A DNA stretch of 64,000 bases from Pseudomonadota bacterium (GCA_023436885.1 JAEZHI010000032.1:62001-126000); one strand, 5' to 3'. Shown: positions 50,497 to 60,632, numbered from the stretch's first letter. Numbers and translations: made by a program. The notes: generated from the sequence alone by a model not told the origin.

Positions 50497-51630
50497 TCAG
50501 TTCAGGAAAGCGGGATGGATGACGGCACCGTCACGCGTGAGCGCGGTCGCCTTGACGAGTTCGTCGTCCCAATTGACGGCGAGAACCTTCTGCGCCTTGT
50601 CGACCAGCGTTTCGACGAAGGCGAACAGGTTCTTGGCGTAAAGCTGGGACGCCGTGGCAGCGATGCGCCCGGGCACGTTCTTGTGACCAACGATACGGAT
50701 GCCTTCGGCCGTCGTGACGATCTCGCCGAGCTTGGAGCCCTCGACGTTGCCGCCGCGTTCGACCGCCAGATCGACCAGCACGGACCCCGGCTTCATCGAC
50801 TTCACCATCTCCGCCGAGACGAGGCGCGGCGCCGGCCGGCCCGGAATCAGCGCCGTGGTAATGACGATGTCCTGCTTCTTGATATGCTCGGCCACCAGAG
50901 CCGCCTGCTTGGCCTGGTATTCAGCCGACATCGGCTTGGCATAGCCGGCGGCTGTCTCGGCCTGCTTGAACTCCTCGTCCTCAACGGCAACGAACTTGGC
51001 GCCAAGGCTTTCGACCTGCTCCTTGGCAGCAGGACGCACGTCGGTTGCCGTCACCACGGCGCCGAGACGGCGAGCCGTGGCAATGGCCTGAAGGCCGGCA
51101 ACGCCGGCTCCCATGACGAAAACGCGCGCCGCCGGAACGGTACCGGCCGCAGTCATCATCATTGGAATGGCGCGGCCATATTCGTAGGAGGCGTCGATCA
51201 CCGCCTGATAACCGGCGAGGTTGGCCTGGCTCGACAACACATCCATCACCTGGGCACGAGTGATGCGCGGCATGAACTCCATTGCGAAGGCGGTGACGCC
51301 GGTATCGGCCATGGCCTTGATGGCGGCGTTGTCGCCGTAAGGGTCCATCATCGCGATGGCGAGCGCCCCCTTCTTGACGTGCGACAGGACCTCTTGCGAC
51401 GGGCGGCGAACCGACAGTACGACGTCAGCCTCGCGCACGGCATCCAGGGTCGTCTCCGCTATCACGGCGCCGACCATGGAATAGTCGAAGTCCAGAATGA
51501 GCGAACGCAATCCGGCACCGGCTTCAACCAGCACGGTCGCGCCAAGACCGATGAAACGCTTGGCCGTCTCGGGCGTGATGGCAACACGCCCCTCCTCGGG
51601 ATCGGGTTCTTTCAACACCGCAATCTTCAT
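50497..51630 (-). CDS. pntAA: NAD(P) transhydrogenase alpha-1 NAD-binding subunit
   Basis: From ATG 51630 (MKIAVLKEPDPEEGRVAITP, with GGAG upstream) the protein has 377 residues and two Rossmann-like subdomains: TVPAARVFVMGAGVAGLQAI for NAD+ and VITTALIPGRPAPRLVS in the hinge. It is the soluble dI domain of the split alpha subunit. The reading frame is open further upstream, but those residues are unlike the family. Confidence 0.94.
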   Translation of the reverse strand: MKIAVLKEPDPEEGRVAITPETAKRFIGLGATVLVEAGAGLRSLILDFDYSMVGAVIAETTLDAVREADVVLSVRRPSQEVLSHVKKGALAIAMMDPYGDNAAIKAMADTGVTAFAMEFMPRITRAQVMDVLSSQANLAGYQAVIDASYEYGRAIPMMMTAAGTVPAARVFVMGAGVAGLQAIATARRLGAVVTATDVRPAAKEQVESLGAKFVAVEDEEFKQAETAAGYAKPMSAEYQAKQAALVAEHIKKQDIVITTALIPGRPAPRLVSAEMVKSMKPGSVLVDLAVERGGNVEGSKLGEIVTTAEGIRIVGHKNVPGRIAATASQLYAKNLFAFVETLVDKAQKVLAVNWDDELVKATALTRDGAVIHPAFLN

Positions 51631-51855
51631 TGAGCTTCTCCAGGGTGTCTCACATGCGCCAGCTTCGGAAGGTCGCATCGAGCGCCCATTCCCGCCTTCC
51701 CTCCCCAGAATGCGAGCCGAGGCCAGCCGAACCTCCGGAAAAACTCCTAGAGCCTTTTGCTTGCGTAATGCAACGTAACGTTCGGCCACGAGGTCGTGAC
51801 CAATAGAGCCCCCGGAACCCGCAGTCGAGCCATAGGTATTTGACCTAAAAGGACA

Positions 51856-51879
51856 AACCCGCCGACGGATCGGCGGGTT
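51856..51879 (-). terminator. Terminator of the oligoendopeptidase gene
   Basis: The perfect 10-bp stem AACCCGCCGA/TCGGCGGGTT with a 4-base loop follows the minus-strand stop codon at 51923. In that direction T-rich bases come after it. It may also slow reading from the other side. Confidence 0.65.
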
Positions 51880-51922
51880 CGTTATTTTGCGCGCAAATAC
51901 TTATCAACGATGGGCGGTGCCT

Positions 51923-53776
51923 TTAGCCCTGCTTGGCTATCGCCGCATCGAGGTCTTCGAGCTCACCGATCATTCGCTCGATCACCGACAGACCCATCTG
52001 CCAGAAGGCCGGATCGGTGGCATCGAGGCCGAAGGGCTTGAGCAGCTCCTTGTGATGCTTGGTACCGCCCGCCTCCAGCATGGCGAAATATTTGTCCTGG
52101 AAGCCGGCCTCGGCTTTCTCGAACACCGCATAGAGCGAGTTCACCAGACAGTCGCCGAAGGCATAGGCGTAAACATAGAAGGGCGAGTGGATGAAGTGCG
52201 GGATATAGGCCCAGAAGGTCTCGTAACCCGGCCCGAAGGTGATGGCCGGTCCAAGGCTCTCACCCTGAACGCTGAGCCAGGCTTCGTTGATGCGGTCGGC
52301 GGTGAGTTCGCCCTCGCGACGCGCAGCGTGCACCTTGCGTTCGAAAGAGTAGAAGGCGATCTGCCGCACCACCGTGTTCAGCATATCCTCGATCTTTGAG
52401 GCCAGCAGCGTCCGCTTTTCAGCCGGCGTCGCCGCATTGCGCAGTAGCGACTGGAAGGTCAGCATCTCGCCGAACACCGAGGCCGTTTCCGCCAGCGTCA
52501 GCGGGGTCGGCGCCATCAGGGCGCCCTGCCGACCGGCTAGCACCTGGTGAACGCCATGCCCGAGCTCATGGGCGAGCGTCATCACGTCGCGCGTGCGGCC
52601 GAGATAGTTCAGCAACACATACGGATGGGCCGAGGGCACCGTCGGGTGGGCAAACGCGCCGGGCGACTTGCCCGGACGCACCGGCGCGTCGATCCAGCTC
52701 TCGTCGAAGAACCGACGGGCGATGTCGGCCATCTTCGGAGAGAAGCGGCCGTAGGCGTCGAGCACCGTCGCCTTGGCTTCCGTCCAGGGTACCTGCCGGG
52801 TCACAGCGCCGGGCAGCGGCGCGTTTCGGTCCCAGTAAGGCATGGTATCGCTGCCCATCCAGCGCGCCTTGAGCTGGTAATAGCGATGGCTGAGGCGCGG
52901 ATAGGCCGCCCGCACCGCTTCGACCAGCGCATCGACCACCTCTCGCTCGACGCGATTGGCAAGATGACGGGAGTCGGCGATGTCCTTGAAGCCGCGCCAA
53001 CGGTCGGAGATTTCCTTGTCCTTGGCGAGCGTGTTGGTGATGCGGGCGAAGATGCCAATGTTTTCACCGAACACCTTGCCGAGCGCCTCGGCCGCCGCCT
53101 TGCGCTTGGCAGGATCGGCTTCCTGGAGAAGATGCAGCGTCGGCTCGATGGCCAGCTCCTCGCCATCGACGGGGAAGCGCAGACCAGAGATCGTCTCGTC
53201 GAACAGGCGGTTCCATGCCGAATAGGCGGTAATGGACTTCTCGTGGAACAGCTCCTCCACCCGGTCCTCAAGCTGGTAAGGCTTGTCGAGGCGGATATCG
53301 GTGAGCCACGGCTTGTAGTGAGCCAGTACCGGATCGGCAAAACCAGCCTCGATCAGGCCGTCGTCGATGCGGTTGATCTCAAGCTCGAAGAACAGGAGAC
53401 CCGAGGAGATGGCAGTGATCTTCTCCTGCACATCGCCGTAGAATTTCATGCGCTGCGGATCGGTAGTATCGCCGGAATAAAGAAGGCCGGCATAGGACAT
53501 GACCTTGCCCAAGAGATCCTGCAGCTTTTCATAATCGGCAATCAGCGCCGCAAAGGCCGATGCGCCACCCGGAGCTTTCAGGATGGTCTCCAGCTTGCCC
53601 TTTGCCCTGTCTGCTAGATTGACGGCTGAATCTCCCGCCACCTGAATATCGCGTTCGATGCTCGGATCGTCTGGCGACGCGTAGAGCGCCGAAAGATCCC
53701 ACTCCGGCAGCGCCTCGGCAGTGGCGCCGGCATCAGCGGGATGGAAAACGGGATAAGGCAGACGAAAACGGCTCAT
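51923..53776 (-). CDS. pepF: Oligoendopeptidase F (M3 family)
   Basis: From ATG 53776 the protein has 617 residues. The zinc motif VMTLAHELGHGVHQVL and the distant glutamate in LTLAETASVFGEMLTF are those of M3 metallopeptidases, which cleave short peptides in the cytoplasm. The N-terminal oligopeptidase F domain precedes it. Upstream frame residues are not conserved. Ribosome site GGAG. It is divergent from the sigma-54 regulator and is alone. Confidence 0.93.
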   Translation of the reverse strand: MSRFRLPYPVFHPADAGATAEALPEWDLSALYASPDDPSIERDIQVAGDSAVNLADRAKGKLETILKAPGGASAFAALIADYEKLQDLLGKVMSYAGLLYSGDTTDPQRMKFYGDVQEKITAISSGLLFFELEINRIDDGLIEAGFADPVLAHYKPWLTDIRLDKPYQLEDRVEELFHEKSITAYSAWNRLFDETISGLRFPVDGEELAIEPTLHLLQEADPAKRKAAAEALGKVFGENIGIFARITNTLAKDKEISDRWRGFKDIADSRHLANRVEREVVDALVEAVRAAYPRLSHRYYQLKARWMGSDTMPYWDRNAPLPGAVTRQVPWTEAKATVLDAYGRFSPKMADIARRFFDESWIDAPVRPGKSPGAFAHPTVPSAHPYVLLNYLGRTRDVMTLAHELGHGVHQVLAGRQGALMAPTPLTLAETASVFGEMLTFQSLLRNAATPAEKRTLLASKIEDMLNTVVRQIAFYSFERKVHAARREGELTADRINEAWLSVQGESLGPAITFGPGYETFWAYIPHFIHSPFYVYAYAFGDCLVNSLYAVFEKAEAGFQDKYFAMLEAGGTKHHKELLKPFGLDATDPAFWQMGLSVIERMIGELEDLDAAIAKQG

Positions 53777-53886
53777 AGAACGGCAACTCCAGATACGGCG
53801 CAGGGCGCCATGCGCAAGACTACGTGTTCCTGCCATCGACGATCAACGGAAATGTCGGTGAAAAAGGGGCGGTCAATGGTCCTAGC

Positions 53887-53902
53887 CTAACCTTCTCTTA
53901 AC
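53887..53902 (+). promoter_or_regulatory. CtrA-like box before the sigma-54 regulator
   Basis: CTAA-N7-TTAAC differs by one base from the alphaproteobacterial CtrA consensus TTAA-N7-TTAAC. It lies 57 bp before the regulator gene. A single match of this length can arise by chance. Confidence 0.4.
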
Positions 53903-53958
53903 CCTTCCGTCTGCACAGTGCCCCGAATTGGCACAGACGTGGAAGGACGGACTAACGC

Positions 53959-55509
53959 ATGGCCGCTCGCATCCTGATCGTTGACGACGATCCGATCCAG
54001 CGCCGCCTCCTCGAAGAGGCCGTCAAACGCTTCGGCCACGAGGCGGTCACCGCCGACGGCGGCGAGGCAGGGCTGGCGACGTTGGCCGCCGCGCGCGGCG
54101 ATTTTCAATTGATGATCCTCGATCTCGTCATGCCCGATCTCGATGGCATGGCGGTGCTCGAACGCCTCGCCAAGGCCGGCGAGACCATACCGGTCATCGT
54201 CCAGACATCGCGCGGGTCGATCGACACGGTGGTCGGCGCCATGCGCGCCGGCGCTTTCGACTTCATCGTCAAGCCCGTCAATCATGAGCGCCTCGCCGTC
54301 TCGATCCAGAATGCGCTGAAAGTCACCGCCCTTGAGGGCGAAATCCGCCGCAGCAGACGGTCGACGCCAGCCAGCCTCGGCTTCCGGGATATCATCACCA
54401 AGAGCCCGGAAATGGCGCGCGTCCTTCGCCTCGGCGAGCGTGCTGCCACCTCCGGCATTCCCATCCTGATCGAGGGCGAAAGTGGCGTCGGCAAGGAACT
54501 GGTTGCTCGCGCCATCCAGAACGCCTCTGACCGACGGAACAAACCCTTCGTCACGGTCAACTGCGGCGCCATTCCCGAAAACCTCGTCCAGAGCACGCTG
54601 TTCGGTCACGAAAAGGGCGCTTTCACCGGTGCCGTCGATCGCCACACCGGCAAGTTCCAGGAAGCCCACATGGGCACGCTGTTCCTCGATGAGGTCGGTG
54701 AGCTGCCCCTCGAAGTGCAGGTCCAGCTCCTGCGCGCCATTCAGGAAGGCGAGATCGAGCCGGTCGGCGCCCGCCGGTCGCAGAAGGTCGATTTCCGCCT
54801 GATCTCGGCCACCAATCGCCGCCTTCTCGACATGGTGAAGGAGGGTCGCTTCCGCGAGGACCTCTATTACCGGCTTAACGTCTACCCGATCTTCGTGCCG
54901 CCGCTGCGCGACCGTCGCGAGGATATCCCGCTGCTCGTCGATCATTTCGTCTCGCGCTTCGCCGCCGAGGAGGGCAAGCGCCGCATCACCGGCATCCGGT
55001 CCGATGCCATGAGCATGCTGAGCGCCTTCAATTGGCCGGGTAACATCAGGCAGCTGGAGAATGCGGTTTTTCGCGCCGTCATTCTTTGCGACGGCGGCGA
55101 CCTGACCGTTGACGAGTTCCCCCAGATCGCCGCCCAGACCGGCCATGTTTCGGCCATACGCCGCGTCGAGGGTACAGACGTACCACCGGCGTCGGCTCCG
55201 ATCATCATCGAAAGCGAGTTGCCATCCGTTGCCGCAGACGACGGTCTGATCGGTATTGCCGTCAACTCCTCGCAAGGACACGACCCGGCGCCCTTCGGCT
55301 TCCTGCGGTCGCTTGCAGATGACGGACACGTTCGTCCCCTCGTCGCCATCGAGGAGGAGATGATCCGGCTCGCCATCGACCATTACGGCGGTCGCATGGC
55401 CGAGGTGGCGCGTCGGCTCGGCATCGGCCGCTCGACGCTCTACCGCAAACTTAAGGAATACGGCCTCGCCGAAGGCGAAGACGACGACGCGGGTGTGGCC
55501 GCCGAGTAA
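53959..55509 (+). CDS. NtrC-type sigma-54 response regulator
   Basis: A 516-residue protein: receiver domain at residues 1-115 (ILIVDDDP, phosphate-accepting Asp in LMILDLVMP, VKPVN lysine), AAA+ domain at about 140-370 with Walker A GESGVGKE, the GAFTGA loop that touches sigma-54 (KGAFTGAVDR) and LFLDEVGELP, and a Fis-type HTH at the end (MAEVARRLGIGRSTLYRKLK). It activates sigma-54 promoters when phosphorylated. No histidine kinase is adjacent, so its input is unknown. Start ATG 53959. Confidence 0.93.
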   Translation: MAARILIVDDDPIQRRLLEEAVKRFGHEAVTADGGEAGLATLAAARGDFQLMILDLVMPDLDGMAVLERLAKAGETIPVIVQTSRGSIDTVVGAMRAGAFDFIVKPVNHERLAVSIQNALKVTALEGEIRRSRRSTPASLGFRDIITKSPEMARVLRLGERAATSGIPILIEGESGVGKELVARAIQNASDRRNKPFVTVNCGAIPENLVQSTLFGHEKGAFTGAVDRHTGKFQEAHMGTLFLDEVGELPLEVQVQLLRAIQEGEIEPVGARRSQKVDFRLISATNRRLLDMVKEGRFREDLYYRLNVYPIFVPPLRDRREDIPLLVDHFVSRFAAEEGKRRITGIRSDAMSMLSAFNWPGNIRQLENAVFRAVILCDGGDLTVDEFPQIAAQTGHVSAIRRVEGTDVPPASAPIIIESELPSVAADDGLIGIAVNSSQGHDPAPFGFLRSLADDGHVRPLVAIEEEMIRLAIDHYGGRMAEVARRLGIGRSTLYRKLKEYGLAEGEDDDAGVAAE

Positions 55510-55618
55510 CAAGAAGCCCTTAATCGACTTTAGGTGGAGTGTCGGCCTTGTCGACGCACCGCCAAAAGGTCAAACAGACCTCTATGACATGTCCTGGCAG
55601 GCTTTCAGGCCCGCAGGA

Positions 55619-57472
55619 ATGGCCGTGGTGAACGCTATGATCTCCTCGATGTCCAGACTTCTTCTTTCAACCGCCGTGATCGGTCTCGGCCTTTCCGTGG
55701 TGCCGGCCTTCGCTGAAGCGGGCTTCGATCCGCTGGGCGCCAAGCCGGCCGAAGCCGTCGCGCCGGATGCCGTCGAGAGCAAAACGCTACCTCCAGCGGT
55801 CGATTCTGCCACGTCGCCCGCCCAGGCAACCACAGCGCCCGCAGTCGAGCCCGCCCAGCCGGCAACGGAAACCGCGGCTCCAGCAGCGACGCCAGCCATT
55901 GCACCTGCCCCTGTCGTCACCCCCGTTCCCGTCGTCGCGACGGCGCCGCAGGGCATGCCGGTCGATCAGGCCATCGTCGCCGAGATCGCCAAAGTGGTCG
56001 CCTCGGCTACCGGCGACGCACGCCGCCGGGCAGACGCCGTTGCCAAGGTCTACGCCGCGCATGGCAACCAGCCGCTTTGGGTTGAAGGGGATCATTACTC
56101 CTCCAAGGCCAAGGCAACCATCGCTCGGCTCGCCGACGCCGTGAATGACGGCCTCAACCCGATCGACTACGCCCTGCCGGAAGCCGATCTCACGGCCAGC
56201 ACGACCGAGCTCGTCGCCAATGCCGACCTTCGCGTTTCCATGGCGGTCGCAACCTTTGCCGAGCAGGCCTCGGGAGGCCGCGTCGCGCCGCTATCTATCT
56301 CCAAGGACATCACCCGCACCCCGGAACGGATCTCGGCCGAGAAGGCGCTGACCAAGGTGTCGAGCGCCGCCGATCCCGCTGCGGCTCTCGACAGTTTCAA
56401 TCCGCCGACCGAGGGCTTCCGTCGCCTCAAGGCGATGCTTGCCCAAGTACGCGCCGCCAACAGCAATTCCGAAGCTCAGTCCGCCGAGCCGGTCGTGCTG
56501 ACGAAGTCTCTGAAGCCGGGCATGAGCGACCAGGGTGTTCCCACCCTGCGCAAGCGCCTCGGTGTCGCCGAGCCCGACGCCGGGCAGGACCCCGCCGTCT
56601 ATGACGCGGCCCTGGTGACTGCCGTCGAAGCTTTCCAGAAGTCCAACGGCCTGTCTTCCGACGGCGTGATCGGCAGCCGCACCGTTGCGGTCCTCAATGG
56701 CGCTCATCGCGACATCGAGGGCGAGATCATCGCCAACATGGAAATGTGGCGCTGGATGCCGCGCGACCTTAGCCAGGACTATGTTCTGGTCAACATTCCC
56801 GAGTTCAAGGTGCGCGTCTTCCGCCATGGTCAGAAGGTGCACGAAGCCCGTGTCGTGGTCGGCAAGGCGACGAACCAGACGCCGATCTTCTCGGGCGAGA
56901 TGCAATACCTGGTGGTCAACCCCTATTGGCATGTCCCCGAGTCCATCAAGATCAAGGAGATGCTGCCGGAGATCAAGGCTGACCCGGCCGGCTATTTCTC
57001 ACGCCACGGCTACGAAGTCACCTATGATGGCCAGCTGATCGACCCGACGCGCATCATCTGGGATGAGAACGCCGTGAAGGCCGTCGGCATCCGCCAGGTG
57101 CCGGGCGAGGCCAATGCCCTCGGCCATATCAAGTTCATGTTCCCGAACCAACATGCCGTGTATCTGCACGACACACCGCTCAGGAGCCTGTTCAATCGCG
57201 ATGTCCGCGCCTTCAGCCACGGCTGCGTGCGCGTCGACGACCCGATGGCCTTTGCCGACGCCGTTCTGCAGGGTGACCCGCAGTGGACGGTACCCAAGTT
57301 GCAGGCAATGTTCGGTGGCGACGAGAAGCGTGTCGACATCGCCACCCACCTCAAAGTGCATCTCGCCTACTTCACCGCTTTCGTCGACGACGGCGGCAAG
57401 TTGCAGATCCGTGATGACATCTACGGCCACATTCAGGCCGTCAAGAAGGCATTGGGCATGTCGCAGGTCTGA
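55619..57472 (+). CDS. L,D-transpeptidase, YcbB/LdtD type
   Basis: About 617 residues: signal peptide (ISSMSRLLLSTAVIGLGL), an alanine/proline-rich linker to about residue 110, the YcbB scaffold domain, a peptidoglycan-binding repeat near residues 330-400 (TLRKRLGVAEPDAGQD then AVEAFQKSNGLSSDGVIGS), and a YkuD domain whose catalytic motif is FSHGCVRVDDP. It makes 3-3 cross-links in peptidoglycan. The start is uncertain between 55619 and the ATG at 55637. It lies 109 bp after the sigma-54 regulator. Confidence 0.9.
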   Translation: MAVVNAMISSMSRLLLSTAVIGLGLSVVPAFAEAGFDPLGAKPAEAVAPDAVESKTLPPAVDSATSPAQATTAPAVEPAQPATETAAPAATPAIAPAPVVTPVPVVATAPQGMPVDQAIVAEIAKVVASATGDARRRADAVAKVYAAHGNQPLWVEGDHYSSKAKATIARLADAVNDGLNPIDYALPEADLTASTTELVANADLRVSMAVATFAEQASGGRVAPLSISKDITRTPERISAEKALTKVSSAADPAAALDSFNPPTEGFRRLKAMLAQVRAANSNSEAQSAEPVVLTKSLKPGMSDQGVPTLRKRLGVAEPDAGQDPAVYDAALVTAVEAFQKSNGLSSDGVIGSRTVAVLNGAHRDIEGEIIANMEMWRWMPRDLSQDYVLVNIPEFKVRVFRHGQKVHEARVVVGKATNQTPIFSGEMQYLVVNPYWHVPESIKIKEMLPEIKADPAGYFSRHGYEVTYDGQLIDPTRIIWDENAVKAVGIRQVPGEANALGHIKFMFPNQHAVYLHDTPLRSLFNRDVRAFSHGCVRVDDPMAFADAVLQGDPQWTVPKLQAMFGGDEKRVDIATHLKVHLAYFTAFVDDGGKLQIRDDIYGHIQAVKKALGMSQV

Positions 57473-57503
57473 TCTGCAGAGACACCGATTTCCCCAGCTG
57501 AAA

Positions 57504-57535
57504 ACCTGCTTCGCCGTTGGCGAAGCAGGTCTTTT
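57504..57535 (+). terminator. Intrinsic terminator after the L,D-transpeptidase gene
   Basis: A perfect 12-bp stem ACCTGCTTCGCC/GGCGAAGCAGGT with a 3-base loop is followed by CTTTT, 32 bp after the stop codon. Confidence 0.9.
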
Positions 57536-57780
57536 GGCGTTTATGACATGCCATAAACTACCCACTTGGCCTTTTGACCGGTGACAGGTATTGTACGGCC
57601 CGTGAAATCCAGGGGCAATTTCCGACCATCGGAGCCTAAGCCGCCATTCTTTGGCTTACGGTAAACCGTTGCTTAATTCTCTCCGCCAATAATCCGACCC
57701 GGCTGGAGACAAGAGCAAGCGGACAGAGACGCGTGAGAACCCGGACAACGAACACTTCATCAGGAAGAGGTATCGCTTCA

Positions 57781-59526
57781 ATGAAAGCAGGTAAGGCTTT
57801 CGGCGCAACGGCGGCTGTGTCCTCTTCCCGTTTCGCCCTTTCGGCCGGCCGTGCGACACTTGGGGCGGTCTTGGGTACCGCTGCGGCGTTGGCTCTGTTC
57901 GCCTCTGCGGCGCGAGCCGCCGATACGCGTACGCTCGACCTCTACAACATGCATACCAAGGAGCGGCTGACCATCACCTTCAAGAAGGATGGTCGTTACG
58001 TTCCCTCCGCGCTTGCCGAGCTCAACCGTTTCCTGCGCGACTGGCGTCGCAATGAGGCGACGCGCATGGACCCGCGCCTGTTCGATACGGTGTGGGAGCT
58101 CTACCAGAAGTCCGGTTCTCGGCAGCCGATCCACGTGGTTTGCGGCTACCGGTCGCTCGCCACCAACAATCTCCTCAGATCCCGTTCGTCGGCCGTCGCG
58201 AAGCATAGCCAGCATACGCTCGGCAAGGCTATGGACCTGAACATTCCCGACGTCTCCGTCGACAAGTTGCGCATGATCGCCGTGCAGATGCAGAACGGTG
58301 GCATCGGCTGGTATCCCTCGGCCAACAGCCCCTTCGTACACGTCGATGTCGGCTCGGTCCGCGCTTGGCCGCGCCTCACCCGCACCCAGCTCGTGAGCCT
58401 CTTCCCCGACGGCAAGACCGCCCATATCCCCGCTGACGGCAAACCACTTCCTGGCTATCAGCAGGCGCTCGCAGAGTTGCAGCGCGAAAAGGGCGACACC
58501 TCGATCGCCGTGGCTTCGGCAGCGCCTTCTTCGGGCGGATCGTCCGGCAAGGGCCTCCTGGCCATGCTGTTCTCCAATGATGAGGAAGACAGCAGCGAAG
58601 AAATCGGATCTGCAGGCGGCGATGACGATGCACCAGCCGTCGCCGCCAAGCCGGCCCCAGCAGCTCCAAAGCTGACGCCGCCGGCGGCCGCGATACCGGC
58701 AGCTCCGGTAGCACCTGCGGCGCCGGTGCTCACGGCTGCGTTTACGCCACCACCGCCGGCCGCGGCGCCGGTCGCCGCGCCTGAGCGTCGGGTGACGAGC
58801 CTCGCCGATGCAACACTTCCGGCTAACCTCGAGCCTGCTGCAGTGCCTCAGATGACCGGCGCCGACAGGCTCGCCATGGACAACGTCCCGCTTCCGAAAG
58901 CCAAGCCCTCGGAAATTGCAGTGGACACCGTTGAGGTGGCCATGGCCGACGCGCCTATGATGCTGCCACCGACCAAACCACCGGTGCCGGTCGAGGTTCC
59001 GCTGCCGCTCGCTGCCAATCGACAGGAAGACGCCATCGCCGCGCAGCTCGCATTGGCAGAAGTGGCCCAGGATCAGGCACCGCCTGCAGCTGCCGCGCTG
59101 TCATTCGCATCGCCGATCGCCGAGCCGCCGATGCCGGGAGCTGCAGCTCGCCAGCCGACCCAGACCGCCGCACTTACGCCTTCGGCTCGCAAGCCGGCCG
59201 CAACACCTCCGGCGGAGCTTGCAAAGCCGGTGATCGACGGTGGCAAGAGCGACATGTTCGGCAACATCGAGCTGCCGGAAGTCGCCTCGGAGGATGGCCC
59301 GCTGTTGCTGGATGGTGGCCAATCGGTTTACTGGGGCCGCTTCCGGACGCTCAGCCACCCCGACCAACTGCACCTTGCTCAACTGTTCGAAGCGCCGTCA
59401 CAGGTGGTGAATGCGACCTTCTCCGCCAAACCCTATGGCGCGTTGGTTTCCACCCGCTTCGCCGGCCCTGTAGCCGCGCCAAAGCAGGTTGTAGACTTCA
59501 CCCGCCGCCAGCTCGCCATGCGCTGA
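57781..59526 (+). CDS. DUF882 (M15-like) exported cell-wall protein with Ala/Pro-rich tail
   Basis: From ATG 57781 the product has 581 residues: a signal-type N-terminus (about 45 residues), then a DUF882 / peptidase M15A-like domain at about 55-210, with the metal site in AKHSQHTLGKAMDLNIPD and SPFVHVDVG. Residues about 225-480 are low-complexity, rich in Ala, Pro and Val, and a folded C-terminal segment of about 90 residues follows (GGQSVYWGRFRTLSHPDQLH). Such proteins act on or bind peptidoglycan in the periplasm (E. coli YcbK is a relative, next to YcbB). A ribosome site GAGG lies ten bases upstream. Confidence 0.85.
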   Translation: MKAGKAFGATAAVSSSRFALSAGRATLGAVLGTAAALALFASAARAADTRTLDLYNMHTKERLTITFKKDGRYVPSALAELNRFLRDWRRNEATRMDPRLFDTVWELYQKSGSRQPIHVVCGYRSLATNNLLRSRSSAVAKHSQHTLGKAMDLNIPDVSVDKLRMIAVQMQNGGIGWYPSANSPFVHVDVGSVRAWPRLTRTQLVSLFPDGKTAHIPADGKPLPGYQQALAELQREKGDTSIAVASAAPSSGGSSGKGLLAMLFSNDEEDSSEEIGSAGGDDDAPAVAAKPAPAAPKLTPPAAAIPAAPVAPAAPVLTAAFTPPPPAAAPVAAPERRVTSLADATLPANLEPAAVPQMTGADRLAMDNVPLPKAKPSEIAVDTVEVAMADAPMMLPPTKPPVPVEVPLPLAANRQEDAIAAQLALAEVAQDQAPPAAAALSFASPIAEPPMPGAAARQPTQTAALTPSARKPAATPPAELAKPVIDGGKSDMFGNIELPEVASEDGPLLLDGGQSVYWGRFRTLSHPDQLHLAQLFEAPSQVVNATFSAKPYGALVSTRFAGPVAAPKQVVDFTRRQLAMR

Positions 59527-59550
59527 GCGACTGCAGGGTTCCAATGACAA

Positions 59551-59587
59551 GAACGCCGGTCCCAAGGGGCCGGCGTTCTCGTTTATT
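59551..59587 (+). terminator. Terminator between DUF882 and DUF2927 genes
   Basis: GAACGCCGG and CCGGCGTTC with an inner CCC/GGG extension form a long stem, followed by TCGTTTATT. It lies 24 bp after the DUF882 stop and 22 bp before the convergent DUF2927 stop, so may serve both. Confidence 0.8.
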
Positions 59588-59608
59588 CACTTGCAAGATC
59601 GGCTTAGC

Positions 59609-60349
59609 TTATCGTACCGAGCGGCGCACGTCGGCCAGCACGCTTGGCAAAACCGTACCGACCTGGTTGCGCGTCATGCCCGGACGAATTCTCTTGTCGT
59701 AGAGCATTGAAACCAGGGCGCGGTCGAATGGCATGAAGCGATCGTGACGCGAGGTGTCGTTGAACACCGACGCGTAGAGCGCCGCGTTGTCGTTCATCGG
59801 CCCGAGACCCTGCAGGATTTCCTCCACCATGCAGCGACGGAACAGGCTCTCCCCCTCATCCGACACGATCACCGCCGTCGAGCGAATGATCCCAAGAGAA
59901 CTTGGATAAACCCGCACCAGACATTGCCCGGGCGCCGCTCCATGGGTGCCGCTGAGAACGTCGGTCCTTACCGTGCCGACATAATCGGCGCGATCAACCA
60001 CGTAGACGGTGAAATTGGGGCTCTCATCGGAACGGGCCATGCGGATGTCCAGTCCCTTGACGAGGCGAGGCAGGCGGGACACGAAGCCCGCGATTTCTCG
60101 CTGACGATCCTTGTCGGCGAGATTGATCACATGGACCTTCACGACCCCGTCGAATTTCTTGACACGGCTTCCGGCCTCGACGCTTCCATACTCGACGCCG
60201 AATACGGTTTTCCCGAAGCCATCCATCAGTTCATCGTCGGAAAAGCCGTCGATGCTTTCAGCCCGTACGGGGCTCGTGAGAAAGTTACCCATAGCTGCCA
60301 GCGACATCGCAAACAGCATCAAACCAAGCACCGCCCTGAAAGCTGCCAT
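59609..60349 (-). CDS. DUF2927 exported protein
   Basis: From ATG 60349 the protein has 246 residues: signal peptide (LGLMLFAMSLAAMGNFL, cleavage near PVRA), then a DUF2927 domain with KKFDGVVKVHVINLADKDRQ, the CLVRVYPSS segment and RCMVEEILQGLGPMNDNAAL. The family is common in Hyphomicrobiales and of unknown function; the VEEILQ helix recalls metalloprotease-like folds but lacks a full zinc motif. Ribosome site GCGAGGTGG. Confidence 0.8.
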   Translation of the reverse strand: MAAFRAVLGLMLFAMSLAAMGNFLTSPVRAESIDGFSDDELMDGFGKTVFGVEYGSVEAGSRVKKFDGVVKVHVINLADKDRQREIAGFVSRLPRLVKGLDIRMARSDESPNFTVYVVDRADYVGTVRTDVLSGTHGAAPGQCLVRVYPSSLGIIRSTAVIVSDEGESLFRRCMVEEILQGLGPMNDNAALYASVFNDTSRHDRFMPFDRALVSMLYDKRIRPGMTRNQVGTVLPSVLADVRRSVR

Positions 60350-60632
60350 GACCACCTCGCCACGAGTGGATGGAAACGCCCCGACCCCACGTGAAGAATT
60401 AACCAGCCTCAGGGTCCGGTCAATGCAATCAATCACGGATGCGTGATGCAATTGTGATCATTGACAGCCAACAAACAGGCACATTGGTCCATTTGCCGCT
60501 TCGCGGTGCCGTTTCTCCGTCTGCGGCTTGGCAACCGCATTCCTTTCGTGCAAAACGAAAGGCGAACAGACGGTGTCGACGGATGCAATTATCGAAGTCG
60601 AGTCGCCAGACCGCCGGAGACGATCGAACCCC

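Noticed and set aside
53927..53945. Sigma-54 promoter before the response regulator
   Set aside because: TGGCAC is present but the -12 element is TGGA, not TTGC, so the match is too weak.
53887..55512. 541-codon open frame opposite the sigma-54 regulator gene
   Set aside because: It is antisense to a well-conserved regulator and has no family resemblance.
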